DNA of 13,972 nucleotides from Oscillospiraceae bacterium (GTDB taxonomy: Bacteria > Bacillota > Clostridia > Saccharofermentanales > Saccharofermentanaceae), in assembly GCA_902803695.1 (NCBI GenBank), contig CADCQX010000049.1, positions 1 through 13,972 of the forward strand, written 5' to 3'. The position numbers and the translations under genes are program-made. Below the pieces are notes generated by a model. The model was not told the DNA's origin, searched no databases, and was given only the letters and a program-made list of their open reading frames with translations. Positions 7,741-13,972 of this stretch are shown piece by piece; position 1 is the stretch's first letter; each line of letters begins with the position of its first letter.

Positions 7741-8307
7741 ATGATAGAGACGTACACATTTTCGAATAACGGAGGGCTGGAAGAATACAATGACGAAGTC
7801 TTTGTAGGATTCGGCTCGTTTACTGTTGCCGTTATTGTTAATGGTATGAATGATAAGGAAATGTGCAGACGTGTTTCTCTTGCAGTAAACAGAGTACTGT
7901 CCAATGACTTTGAATCCATGTCGTTCGATGATATGACTTATCTTCTTTCCAAGATCGTAAAGCATAATGATGAATATGCGGTCATCAGGATAACCGATAC
8001 GGAAATTGAGATGGAGCAGCACGGAGGGACCATTGCTTATATCGTTAAAGATGGTGATATAAGACAGGTTACAAACGGTCTTCTGAAGATCGATAACGAA
8101 GACAGGATAATATGCGGAACTGAGAGATTCTTTAAGTATCTCAGTAAGGAAGCAGTGCTTGCTGATGCTATCTCTTCCATAAGTGCTGAAGAGTGGATGG
8201 ATTATCTCGTGGGCAGGATATCGGACGTAAATATGTTAAAAGGTGACAACCTTTCAGCCATCACCTTTATAGTCAGAAATACCGAGAATGTGCGTATCGA
8301 TTCTTAA
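7741..8307 (+). CDS. Degenerate PP2C-like protein, probable pseudophosphatase
   Basis: A 188-residue cytoplasmic protein with no signal peptide or membrane segment. By eye it aligns with the PP2C domain of the preceding gene. YNDEVFVG (16-23) sits at the QED position, VNGMND (33-38) at SDGMGG, HGGTIAYIVKDG (94-105) at VGDSNIILIRNN, DRIICGTERFFKYLS (121-135) at DIIVTCSDGVTDAIS, and KGDNLSAITFIV (167-178) at QDNYSAIVI. The phosphate-binding Arg becomes L13. Metal-site Asp residues become N34 and E128, while D18 and D169 remain. The roughly 50-residue flap region between the GDS and SDG motifs is nearly absent, so the protein is much shorter than an active domain. Loss of catalysis and a binding or regulatory role are inferred. 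The ATG follows a GAGGAAG ribosome binding site overlapping the previous stop region, so the two genes are probably coupled. Its stop overlaps the tgt stop on the other strand. Confidence 0.6.
   Translation: MIETYTFSNNGGLEEYNDEVFVGFGSFTVAVIVNGMNDKEMCRRVSLAVNRVLSNDFESMSFDDMTYLLSKIVKHNDEYAVIRITDTEIEMEQHGGTIAYIVKDGDIRQVTNGLLKIDNEDRIICGTERFFKYLSKEAVLADAISSISAEEWMDYLVGRISDVNMLKGDNLSAITFIVRNTENVRIDS
8239..8268 (-). terminator. Possible weak intrinsic terminator for tgt
   Basis: AAAGGTGA (8239-8246) and TCACCTTT (8261-8268) form a perfect eight-base-pair stem with a 14-base loop. Read on the minus strand, the stem lies about 36 bases past the tgt stop and ends in four T residues, then AACAT. It lies inside the 3' end of the plus-strand PP2C-like gene, so the pattern may also just be coding sequence. 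A shorter competing hairpin (AAAGGT with ACCTTT, 8239-8254) overlaps it. The run of T residues is too short for a confident call. Confidence 0.25.
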
Positions 8308-9431
8308 TCCTTGCCGTAATACTTGGCGAAGAATTCGTCTCTGAAGTCTAAGAGACAGTCATTGGCGATAGCCTCACGTACTTTTTCCATAAGATCCAGA
8401 AGGAATGCGATATTATGCCATGTGCAAAGTCTCTGGCCGAACATCTCCTTAGCCTTAAGGAGGTGTCTTATATATGCTTTCGTAAAGTTCTTACAAGCAT
8501 AGCAGTTACATTCCTCATCCAGCGGCTCGAAAAGCTCCGCATACTTTTTGTCTCTGGCGATCACACGGCCGTGCGAAGTCAAGACAGTACCGTGTCTGCC
8601 CATTCTGGAAGGGAGGACACAGTCAAACATATCGATTCCTCTGATGGCGCCTTCGATCAGATAATCAGGTGAGCCTACGCCCATGAGGTATCTTGGCTTA
8701 TCTTCAGGCATCAAAGGAACAGTTACATCGAGCATCTGATACATAATCTCGCCAGGTTCACCGACGGAGAGACCTCCGATCGCATATCCCGGGAGATCTC
8801 TGGAGCAGATCTGCTTAGCGCTTTCTTTACGGAGTTCCTCATACATATTGCCTTGGATAATTCCAAAAAGAGCCTGATCTTCAGGACGTTCATGAGATTC
8901 GATACAGCGGTCAAGCCATCTGGTGGTTCTTTCCAGAGAGTCAGCTGCATACTTAAATGTTGAAGGATAAGGACAACACTCATCAAAAGCCATAATGATA
9001 TCGGCGCCGAGGTCGTTTTGGATCTTCATGGACTTTTCAGGAGTAAGGATGTGCTTTGATCCGTCGATGTGGGATCTGAAGTTTACGCCTTCTTCGACGA
9101 TATCCTTAGGCTTAGCCAGGGAAAACACCTGAAATCCGCCGCTGTCGGTGAGAACAGCATTGTCCCAGTGCATAAAGTTATGAAGACCTCCTGCTTTGGC
9201 GATAAGCTCGGATCCCGGTCTCATCCACAGATGGTACGTATTGGACAATATGATCTTGGCGCCCATTGATGAGATCTCATCAGGGCTCATTCCCTTAACG
9301 GTAGCCTGAGTTCCTACAGGCATGAATACAGGAGTCTTGATATCTCCGTGCGGGGTGTGGATGATTCCAAGCCTTGCACCGCTCTGTTTACACGTATGGA
9401 TGTGTTCGTAGGTTATCGGGTATTTACTCAT
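8304..9431 (-). CDS. tgt: tRNA-guanine transglycosylase (bacterial type)
   Basis: A full-length 375-residue enzyme that exchanges guanine-34 for preQ1 in tRNAs with GUN anticodons (Asp, Asn, His, Tyr), a step of queuosine synthesis. Signatures are TPVFMPVGTQATVKG (33-47), NTYHLWMRPG (64-73), TDSGGFQVFSL (95-105) with catalytic D96, FDECCPYP (149-156), GGLSVGE (219-225), and GIDMFDCVLPSRMGRHG (265-281) with nucleophile D270. The structural zinc site is C308, C310, C313 and H339. Small deviations are IIQGN where IVQGG is usual and HLWMRPG where HLYLRPG is usual. Neither touches the catalytic aspartates. The start overlaps the queA stop (ATGA), with AAAGGAG upstream, so the pair is co-translated. 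The stop overlaps that of the convergent PP2C-like gene. Confidence 0.98.
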   Translation of the reverse strand: MSKYPITYEHIHTCKQSGARLGIIHTPHGDIKTPVFMPVGTQATVKGMSPDEISSMGAKIILSNTYHLWMRPGSELIAKAGGLHNFMHWDNAVLTDSGGFQVFSLAKPKDIVEEGVNFRSHIDGSKHILTPEKSMKIQNDLGADIIMAFDECCPYPSTFKYAADSLERTTRWLDRCIESHERPEDQALFGIIQGNMYEELRKESAKQICSRDLPGYAIGGLSVGEPGEIMYQMLDVTVPLMPEDKPRYLMGVGSPDYLIEGAIRGIDMFDCVLPSRMGRHGTVLTSHGRVIARDKKYAELFEPLDEECNCYACKNFTKAYIRHLLKAKEMFGQRLCTWHNIAFLLDLMEKVREAIANDCLLDFRDEFFAKYYGKD

Positions 9432-10471
9432 AAGGACTCCTTTAAGTCTGTAATGAACATCGCATCTCCAAAACTGAAGAATCTGTATCTTTCTTCAACA
9501 GCTGTTTTGTAGGCATTAAGAACATTCTCTTTTCCTGCCAGAGCGGAAACGAGCATGATCAGAGTCGACTCCGGAAGGTGGAAATTCGTAATGAGAGAGT
9601 TAACACATTTGAATTCGTAGCCCGGGTAGATGAATATATTTGTTTCACCGGAGCATGGCTTCATCTCAGGATCTCTGGTCGCAACCGTCTCGAGAACTCT
9701 AGTAGACGTGGTTCCGACGGAAATGATCCTTCTTCCTTCGCTTCTTGCTTTTCTAATGATATCGGAAGCTTCTTTGTCGAATTGGAACCATTCGGAATGC
9801 ATCTCGTGTTTGGTAACATCTTCGACCTTTACGGGACGGAATGTTCCGAGACCCACATGAAGAGTTACTTCTGCAATGATGATCCCCTGATCTTTCAGAT
9901 CCTGCAGCAGCTTTTGTGTGAAATGAAGCCCAGCGGTAGGGGCGGCAGCTGAACCAGGAGTTTTCGAGTAGACTGTCTGGTAGCGTTCTTTGTCCTGAAG
10001 CTTCTCGTGAATGTATGGCGGAAGGGGCATTGTTCCGGCTTTGTCCAGAACTTCCTCCCATATGCCGTTGAAATCGAATCTGACGATCCTGTTTCCTGTA
10101 TCAAGAACCTCTTCGCATTCTGCTTCGAGTTCGTTTTCGATAAAAGTGAACCTTCTGTTCGGCCTGACTTTTTTTCCGGGTCTTACGATACATTCCCATC
10201 TTTTCTCGTCCAAACGCTTTAAAAGAAGGATCTCGACCGGTGATCCAGTATCGGATCTGGTACCTATCAATCTGGCCGGGATAACTCTGGTATTATTGAT
10301 TACGAGAACATCGCCTTTTCGAAGATAGGAGGGAAGATCAGTAAAATGCTTGTTCTGGATCTCTCCTGTATTTTTGTCTAACACCATGAGCCTTGAGGAT
10401 GATCTGTCTTCAAGGGGGTGCTGAGCTATCAATTCTTCAGGAAGATCATAGAAAAAGTCAGATGTCTTCAT
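9428..10471 (-). CDS. queA: S-adenosylmethionine:tRNA ribosyltransferase-isomerase
   Basis: A full-length 347-residue enzyme that moves and isomerises the ribosyl part of SAM onto preQ1-34 in tRNA, giving epoxyqueuosine. This follows Tgt in the pathway. Family motifs are FYDLPEELIAQHP (7-19), NNTRVIPARL (59-68), GSAAAPTAGLHFT (173-185), HVGLGTFRPV (205-214), HEMHSE (222-227), GTTSTRVLE (253-261), TNFHLPESTLIMLVSA (295-310) and YRFFSFGDAM (329-338). The ATG at 10471 has AGAGG a few bases upstream on the minus strand. The leader from the predicted promoter is only about 20 bases, so a preQ1 riboswitch does not fit here. The preQ1 synthesis genes and the epoxyqueuosine reductase (queG or queH) are not in the window, so they must be elsewhere or the precursor is salvaged. 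Confidence 0.98.
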   Translation of the reverse strand: MKTSDFFYDLPEELIAQHPLEDRSSSRLMVLDKNTGEIQNKHFTDLPSYLRKGDVLVINNTRVIPARLIGTRSDTGSPVEILLLKRLDEKRWECIVRPGKKVRPNRRFTFIENELEAECEEVLDTGNRIVRFDFNGIWEEVLDKAGTMPLPPYIHEKLQDKERYQTVYSKTPGSAAAPTAGLHFTQKLLQDLKDQGIIIAEVTLHVGLGTFRPVKVEDVTKHEMHSEWFQFDKEASDIIRKARSEGRRIISVGTTSTRVLETVATRDPEMKPCSGETNIFIYPGYEFKCVNSLITNFHLPESTLIMLVSALAGKENVLNAYKTAVEERYRFFSFGDAMFITDLKESL

Positions 10472-10499
10472 GGTTACCTCTTATATTTTTAATATTAGT

Positions 10500-10505
10500 A
10501 TTATA
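10500..10505 (-). promoter_or_regulatory. -10 box of the queA-tgt promoter
   Basis: On the minus strand this is a perfect TATAAT, about 29 bases before the queA ATG. It would start a leader of roughly 20 bases containing the AGAGG ribosome binding site. The hexamer 17 bases upstream (GGGAAA) does not resemble TTGACA, so the -35 element is weak or absent. Confidence 0.55.
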
Positions 10506-10665
10506 CACATCCTTCGAAAAAGTTTCCCCGAATGCTTTTTGGGAATTTTTGTATCGAAAATGGGTGATTTTTGTTGAAAATAACACGATTTCGCTAACAG
10601 AAATTACATTTAAGTAATATTCGGGCGTTTTTTGCCGTTTTTTATTGCGTGATTTTGTAAATTTG

Positions 10666-10694
10666 TTAATCTGATATCACAAAAGCTGTATAAC
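10666..10694 (+). promoter_or_regulatory. Candidate promoter of the lipoprotein gene
   Basis: TATAAC at 10689-10694 is a fair -10 box. TTAATC at 10666-10671, 17 bases upstream, matches TTGACA poorly. Transcription would start just before the ribosome binding site, leaving a very short leader. An alternative, TTGAAA at 10574-10579, lacks a well-spaced -10. Confidence 0.3.
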
Positions 10695-10703
10695 TTGTTA
10701 AAG

Positions 10704-10710
10704 AAAGGAG
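10704..10710 (+). promoter_or_regulatory. Ribosome binding site that sets the lipoprotein start
   Basis: AAAGGAG lies eight bases before the ATG at 10719. The longer reading frame begins with TTG at 10695, upstream of this site, which would put the site inside the coding region. The ATG is therefore preferred. Confidence 0.8.
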
Positions 10711-10718
10711 CATTTTTG

Positions 10719-13058
10719 ATGGGTAAAAAGTATTCGAGATATATTTCGTGTATTTTGATACTTTCTATTATGTCTTCGGTTTTATTGACCGGATGTTCCA
10801 AAACGTTTAAGAATGGCAGGGCAGCTACGATCATCTGTGATGACGATGAGCCTTGGTATGTGTCCGAGACTAAGGAATTAGCCTATGAAGACAGCCAATT
10901 CATTTATTATTCCGGTTTTTACCAGGGAAACCTCTATTCGGTTTCATACCTTTCTTCTTATAACGGTATAGGCAATGATTTCGGAATCACCTGTTTTGAT
11001 AAAGAGGGTAATACTCTTGAGTCTGTTGTTGTTTCTTCGATAGAAGAGTTGAATTGCACAGATGATCTTTCTTCTTTTTGCTCCATTGAATCAGCTTGCT
11101 TCAAATACGGGTATGTTGTTTTCAGTATTGAGGATTACAACGTAGGCACTAAGGAGGAATTACTCTACAATATCACTGATCATTCTGTTACTTCTTTTGC
11201 TACCAACGATATAAAATATGGATCTATCAGCGAGTCATACCTTATTATTTCTCCGGATGAGTATTATCATGCATACTATGATCCTGAATCAGGTACTGTT
11301 TATATTGATTACGTTGTTGATGACGAAATTTATAATACGATCGATCTTAGTGATATGATCGATAGCGAGTATGGTTTTTCATCATATCCTACTCTCTTTT
11401 TCGAAGATAACATGCTTCAGTTTACCGTTGTTAATAAGAAATATGAAGGCTCCAGCAGTACTGAGGAGCGCATGTTCTTTTACGATATGGATAATGGCTC
11501 TGTAAGCCGTTACTATGATGTATCAGAGGAGTCTTTTGGCGGCTATAGGATCCACAGTGAAGATGGAGAATACGTGTATAAGACGGATGGATTATACATG
11601 AAATCCGGTGAGGACAGCTGGAATCGAATAATCCCATTTGACAGATGTGATGTTGTATCGTCCAATTTGAATGATGCTTACATAATCAATTACACGGAAG
11701 ATGAGTTGGATTATATCTACTTTACATATGATGCAAACAGCATTCGACCATATTATACGAAAATAACAAAGATCGATTCCAATCCGCATGTCGGTAAGGA
11801 ATTGATAAAGGCTGCTTTTATTGATTATGTATCTTCGGATATTGAACAGGCAGTCTACGATTTTAATTCGGAAAACGAGCAATACTATATCGCTCTTGAT
11901 CACAGATATGACATGTTAACTTCCGTAACTGGTTATATCGACGGAGTTAGTGAAAATGTCCTTCTTGATGAAGCTGAATTGCAAAAAGAGATCGTGGCTG
12001 ATTTTAAATTCGGAGAGAGTGCCGATATTTATTTCGGTATGAGCGATCATTGTCTGCTCAATAACGAAAACTACTTCGAAGATCTGAGTTTTATGGCATC
12101 GAAGGATTTTTCCAGTAAGTCATACCTTACAAATATCATTGATGCATCTAAATCTTTTGACGGCAAACTCTATTCGATGCCTATTGGCTTTGTCGTTGAA
12201 GGTCTGTCAATTGAGAATAATCTCATTGATACCAAGGGCTTTACATACGACAGTTATGTTGATGTAGTTAATAATGATTTTTCCGGTATTGATCCTCTTA
12301 ACTATAATTTCTCCAAGATGGAATATTTCCTGACTCTTTTTGAGAATCAGCCTCAGTTGTTCTTTGATAAGAAGGGAAAACTCAGTATTGACGGCGATTC
12401 TTTCTCTGTTCTTGCAGAATACTGCAATGAGAATATTCCTGATAGTTTCGACAGATCATTCTCCTATACATACGGAGATTCAAATGCGTTAGATTATGAT
12501 ACATACGAGAAATACAGCAGTATGTATCATGGCGTATACGGCATTATTACTTATCTCGATGCCATTAATTACGGAGGAGATAAGAATATGATCGCCGGTC
12601 TTCCTTCTGAGCGCGGAGACGGACTTGTAGCTCGTATCTCTGACAGTGTTTCGATGTCGGTTGACTCTGGAAGCAAAGACGGGTGCTGGGATTTTATCAA
12701 ATATGTATTGAGTACTCCGGTCCAGTCTGAATTCAACTATGAGATACCGATCAATATTGATGCTATTGATGCGATTGCACAGGTTGATATTGACGATTTC
12801 AATGCATCTGGAGATGACTACTCAGACTACTATTACTATCGTCTTTCGAGGCGTGATGTCACATCTCTTGATTATGAGCTGACGTCTGAATACATTTCTT
12901 TCCTTTCTGATATAAAGCATATCGGTTACTATGATCCTGAGATCATATACATAGTTGAACAGGAAATGAGAGATTATTTTGACGGTCAGACTACACTTGA
13001 TCAGGCTATCGGTTCTATAGAGGATAGAGCTAATAAAGTGTATGACGAAAGAGGTTAA
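10719..13058 (+). CDS. Large lipoprotein with C-terminal solute-binding-protein-like domain
   Basis: A 779-residue exported lipoprotein. A lysine-containing N-terminus and hydrophobic core end in lipobox LLTGC, with C26 the likely lipidated cysteine. Residues 27-355 are rich in Tyr, Asp and Ser and look beta-rich. They are unassigned and could be a propeller-like domain, which is inference only. Residues about 360-779 resemble family 1 extracellular solute-binding proteins. Visible parallels are IEQAVYDFNSENEQYYI (375-391), ADIYFGMSDHCLLNNENYFEDL (435-456), GKLYSMPIGFVVEGL (482-496), CWDFIKYVLSTPVQSEF (656-672) and a C-terminal helix GQTTLDQAIGSIEDRANKVY (756-775). Such proteins usually deliver sugars to ABC transporters and are 400-550 residues long. 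This one is much longer, and no permease or ATPase gene lies in the window. The substrate is unknown and a sensing rather than uptake role is possible. An intrinsic terminator follows, so it seems to be transcribed alone. Confidence 0.78.
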   Translation: MGKKYSRYISCILILSIMSSVLLTGCSKTFKNGRAATIICDDDEPWYVSETKELAYEDSQFIYYSGFYQGNLYSVSYLSSYNGIGNDFGITCFDKEGNTLESVVVSSIEELNCTDDLSSFCSIESACFKYGYVVFSIEDYNVGTKEELLYNITDHSVTSFATNDIKYGSISESYLIISPDEYYHAYYDPESGTVYIDYVVDDEIYNTIDLSDMIDSEYGFSSYPTLFFEDNMLQFTVVNKKYEGSSSTEERMFFYDMDNGSVSRYYDVSEESFGGYRIHSEDGEYVYKTDGLYMKSGEDSWNRIIPFDRCDVVSSNLNDAYIINYTEDELDYIYFTYDANSIRPYYTKITKIDSNPHVGKELIKAAFIDYVSSDIEQAVYDFNSENEQYYIALDHRYDMLTSVTGYIDGVSENVLLDEAELQKEIVADFKFGESADIYFGMSDHCLLNNENYFEDLSFMASKDFSSKSYLTNIIDASKSFDGKLYSMPIGFVVEGLSIENNLIDTKGFTYDSYVDVVNNDFSGIDPLNYNFSKMEYFLTLFENQPQLFFDKKGKLSIDGDSFSVLAEYCNENIPDSFDRSFSYTYGDSNALDYDTYEKYSSMYHGVYGIITYLDAINYGGDKNMIAGLPSERGDGLVARISDSVSMSVDSGSKDGCWDFIKYVLSTPVQSEFNYEIPINIDAIDAIAQVDIDDFNASGDDYSDYYYYRLSRRDVTSLDYELTSEYISFLSDIKHIGYYDPEIIYIVEQEMRDYFDGQTTLDQAIGSIEDRANKVYDERG

Positions 13059-13076
13059 GCTTACAAACAGATAATC

Positions 13077-13121
13077 AAACGTACGGGATCTGAATCAAAT
13101 ATCGGATCCCGTGCGTTTTTT
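13077..13121 (+). terminator. Intrinsic terminator after the lipoprotein gene
   Basis: ACGGGATC (13083-13090) pairs with GATCCCGT (13105-13112). The stem extends through a U-G wobble, two G-C pairs and A-T pairs into the T tract. The loop is 14 bases and six T residues end at 13121. It begins about 20 bases after the lipoprotein stop and insulates it from dapA. Confidence 0.9.
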
Positions 13122-13149
13122 ATGCGCAGACTATATCAATAAATGCTGA

Positions 13150-13179
13150 TTGACTATTTGTTCTTTATAGTGCTACAAT
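13150..13179 (+). promoter_or_regulatory. Strong sigma-A type promoter of dapA
   Basis: TTGACT (13150-13155) and TACAAT (13174-13179) are separated by 18 bases. TG at 13171-13172 forms an extended -10. Transcription should begin near 13186, giving a leader of about 30 bases. That is too short for a lysine riboswitch. Confidence 0.8.
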
Positions 13180-13215
13180 TTAACGAATTATTCTTATAAG
13201 AAGGAGGAAATAAAC

Positions 13216-13972
13216 ATGAACAAGCCTATTTTTGAAGGCTCAGCTGTAGCTATCGTTACACCTTTCACGAGTGAAGGAGGTGTTAATTTTATGAAGCTCG
13301 AGCAGCTTGTTGATTTTCACCTTCAGAACGGATCTGATGCTATCGTAGTTTGCGGTTCTACAGGTGAGGCATCCACAATGCCTGATGACGAGCATATCGC
13401 TACGATCAAGTGCGTAGTTGACGCTGTTAATCATAGAGTTCCTGTAATCGCAGGTACCGGTTCAAATGATACAGCGCATGGTATCAGACTTACAAAAAGA
13501 GCATGTGAAGTTGGAGCTGACGCAGCATTGATCGTTACTCCATACTACAACAAGTGCACACCGGAGGGTCTTTACAGACACTTCAAGACAATGGCAGAGA
13601 ATTGTGATGTGCCGGTAGTTCTTTACAATGTTCCGTCCAGAACAAACGTTAATATCTCACCTGAAGTCCTTTACAGACTCGCAGATGTAGAAAATATCAA
13701 GGCTATCAAGGAGTGTAACCTTAGTCAGGTTCCGGATATCCTGAGTGCTTGCGGAGACAGATATGATTTTTATTCTGGTGAGGATGCATTGGTTGTTCCG
13801 CTTCTTTCTTTGGGCGGTAAGGGCGTTATCTCCGTTGTTGCTAATCTTTTGCCTGCTAAGATGAGCCAGATGGTTCACGCTTATATGGATGGCGATCTTA
13901 AGACAGCTAGAGATATTCAGGTTGAAGTTATCCCACTCGTTAAGGCTATGTTCTGCGAGGTTAACCCGATTC
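13216..13972 (+). CDS. dapA: 4-hydroxy-tetrahydrodipicolinate synthase, 3' partial
   Basis: The frame runs off the right edge after 252 residues. The family is about 290-300, so roughly 40-50 residues are missing. The enzyme condenses pyruvate with aspartate semialdehyde, the first step committed to diaminopimelate and lysine, and so feeds the cell wall. The TIM-barrel motifs are GSTGE (47-51), TPYYNKCTPEGLY (108-120), LYNVPSRTNVNISP (136-149) and IKAIKE (161-166). By fixed offset to the Escherichia coli enzyme, K165 is the Schiff-base lysine, Y137 and Y111 the relay tyrosines, and R142 the carboxylate-binding arginine. The relay threonine is replaced by S48, a pattern also seen in N-acetylneuraminate lyases, but the other motifs favour DapA. 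AAGGAGG at 13201-13207 is an ideal ribosome binding site eight bases before the ATG. No other lysine-pathway gene is visible. Confidence 0.94.
   Translation, partial: MNKPIFEGSAVAIVTPFTSEGGVNFMKLEQLVDFHLQNGSDAIVVCGSTGEASTMPDDEHIATIKCVVDAVNHRVPVIAGTGSNDTAHGIRLTKRACEVGADAALIVTPYYNKCTPEGLYRHFKTMAENCDVPVVLYNVPSRTNVNISPEVLYRLADVENIKAIKECNLSQVPDILSACGDRYDFYSGEDALVVPLLSLGGKGVISVVANLLPAKMSQMVHAYMDGDLKTARDIQVEVIPLVKAMFCEVNPI

Larger units (their letters stand above)
10472..10718. other. T-rich divergent intergenic region
   Basis: These 247 bases separate the divergent queA and lipoprotein genes and hold no convincing gene. An imperfect hairpin lies at 10517-10550: TTCCC pairs with GGGAA around a 12-base loop, and an outer A5 run pairs with T5 across a two-base bulge. 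CGTTTTTT occurs twice within 10626-10640. Short arms GTGAT (10649-10653) and ATCAC (10676-10680) flank 22 bases just before the candidate -10 of the lipoprotein gene and could be an operator. All are weak signals, and the region is probably mainly promoters for both directions. Confidence 0.4.

Noticed and set aside
9578..9952. A 124-residue plus-strand frame opposite queA
   Set aside because: QueA motifs cover this whole stretch on the minus strand. The opposite frame has no ribosome binding site and no recognisable domain.
10472..10499. preQ1 riboswitch upstream of queA
   Set aside because: The predicted leader is about 20 bases, too short for even the smallest preQ1 aptamer, and no pseudoknot pattern is seen.
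10695..10718. TTG start for the lipoprotein, eight residues longer
   Set aside because: It lies upstream of the strong AAAGGAG site. The ATG at 10719 has ideal spacing and gives a standard lipoprotein signal peptide.
13180..13215. Lysine riboswitch in the dapA leader
   Set aside because: The leader is about 30 bases, far shorter than the lysine aptamer.
13216..13972. N-acetylneuraminate lyase instead of DapA
   Set aside because: The GSTGE motif fits, but YNVPSRTNVNISP with the carboxylate-binding Arg and GEDALVVPLLSLGGKGVISV are typical of DapA.

Overview
The window looks like a chromosomal segment of an anaerobic Firmicute, most likely of class Clostridia. The evidence is the gene order (comM/yifB, dprA, topA, trmFO in one run), the folate-dependent TrmFO type of tRNA methyltransferase, strong AGGAGG-like ribosome binding sites, a Gram-positive style lipoprotein and a moderately low G+C content. 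Species cannot be named from the sequence. No mobile element, tRNA, rRNA or CRISPR array was seen.

Bases 1-8307 are a tightly packed plus-strand run of seven genes: comM (5' end cut by the window edge), dprA (ATGA overlap), topA, trmFO, a six-helix DUF624/YesL-like membrane protein, a membrane-anchored PP2C-type phosphatase, and a short protein that looks like a degenerate PP2C domain. Gaps are at most 47 bases, so they probably form an operon or a few overlapping transcripts. The first four are DNA processing, DNA topology and tRNA modification genes often found together in this phylum. The last three form a lineage-specific membrane/signalling tail.

Bases 8304-10471 hold queA and tgt on the minus strand, overlapping by ATGA. 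These make queuosine-modified tRNA: Tgt inserts preQ1 at position 34 and QueA builds the epoxycyclopentane ring. The tgt stop overlaps the stop of the plus-strand PP2C-like gene.

Bases 10472-10718 are a T-rich divergent intergenic region with a good -10 box for queA and weak candidates for the rightward gene. Bases 10719-13058 encode a large lipoprotein. Its C-terminal half resembles family 1 extracellular solute-binding proteins, and its N-terminal half is an unassigned, probably beta-rich domain. No transporter genes are next to it. A clear intrinsic terminator follows, then a strong sigma-A type promoter and dapA, which runs off the right edge.

The most unusual part is 5860-8307: a YesL-like membrane protein, a tethered PP2C phosphatase and a probable PP2C pseudophosphatase, with no protein kinase in the window. 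The large orphan solute-binding-like lipoprotein and the Thr-to-Ser change at a catalytic relay position of DapA also merit a second look.
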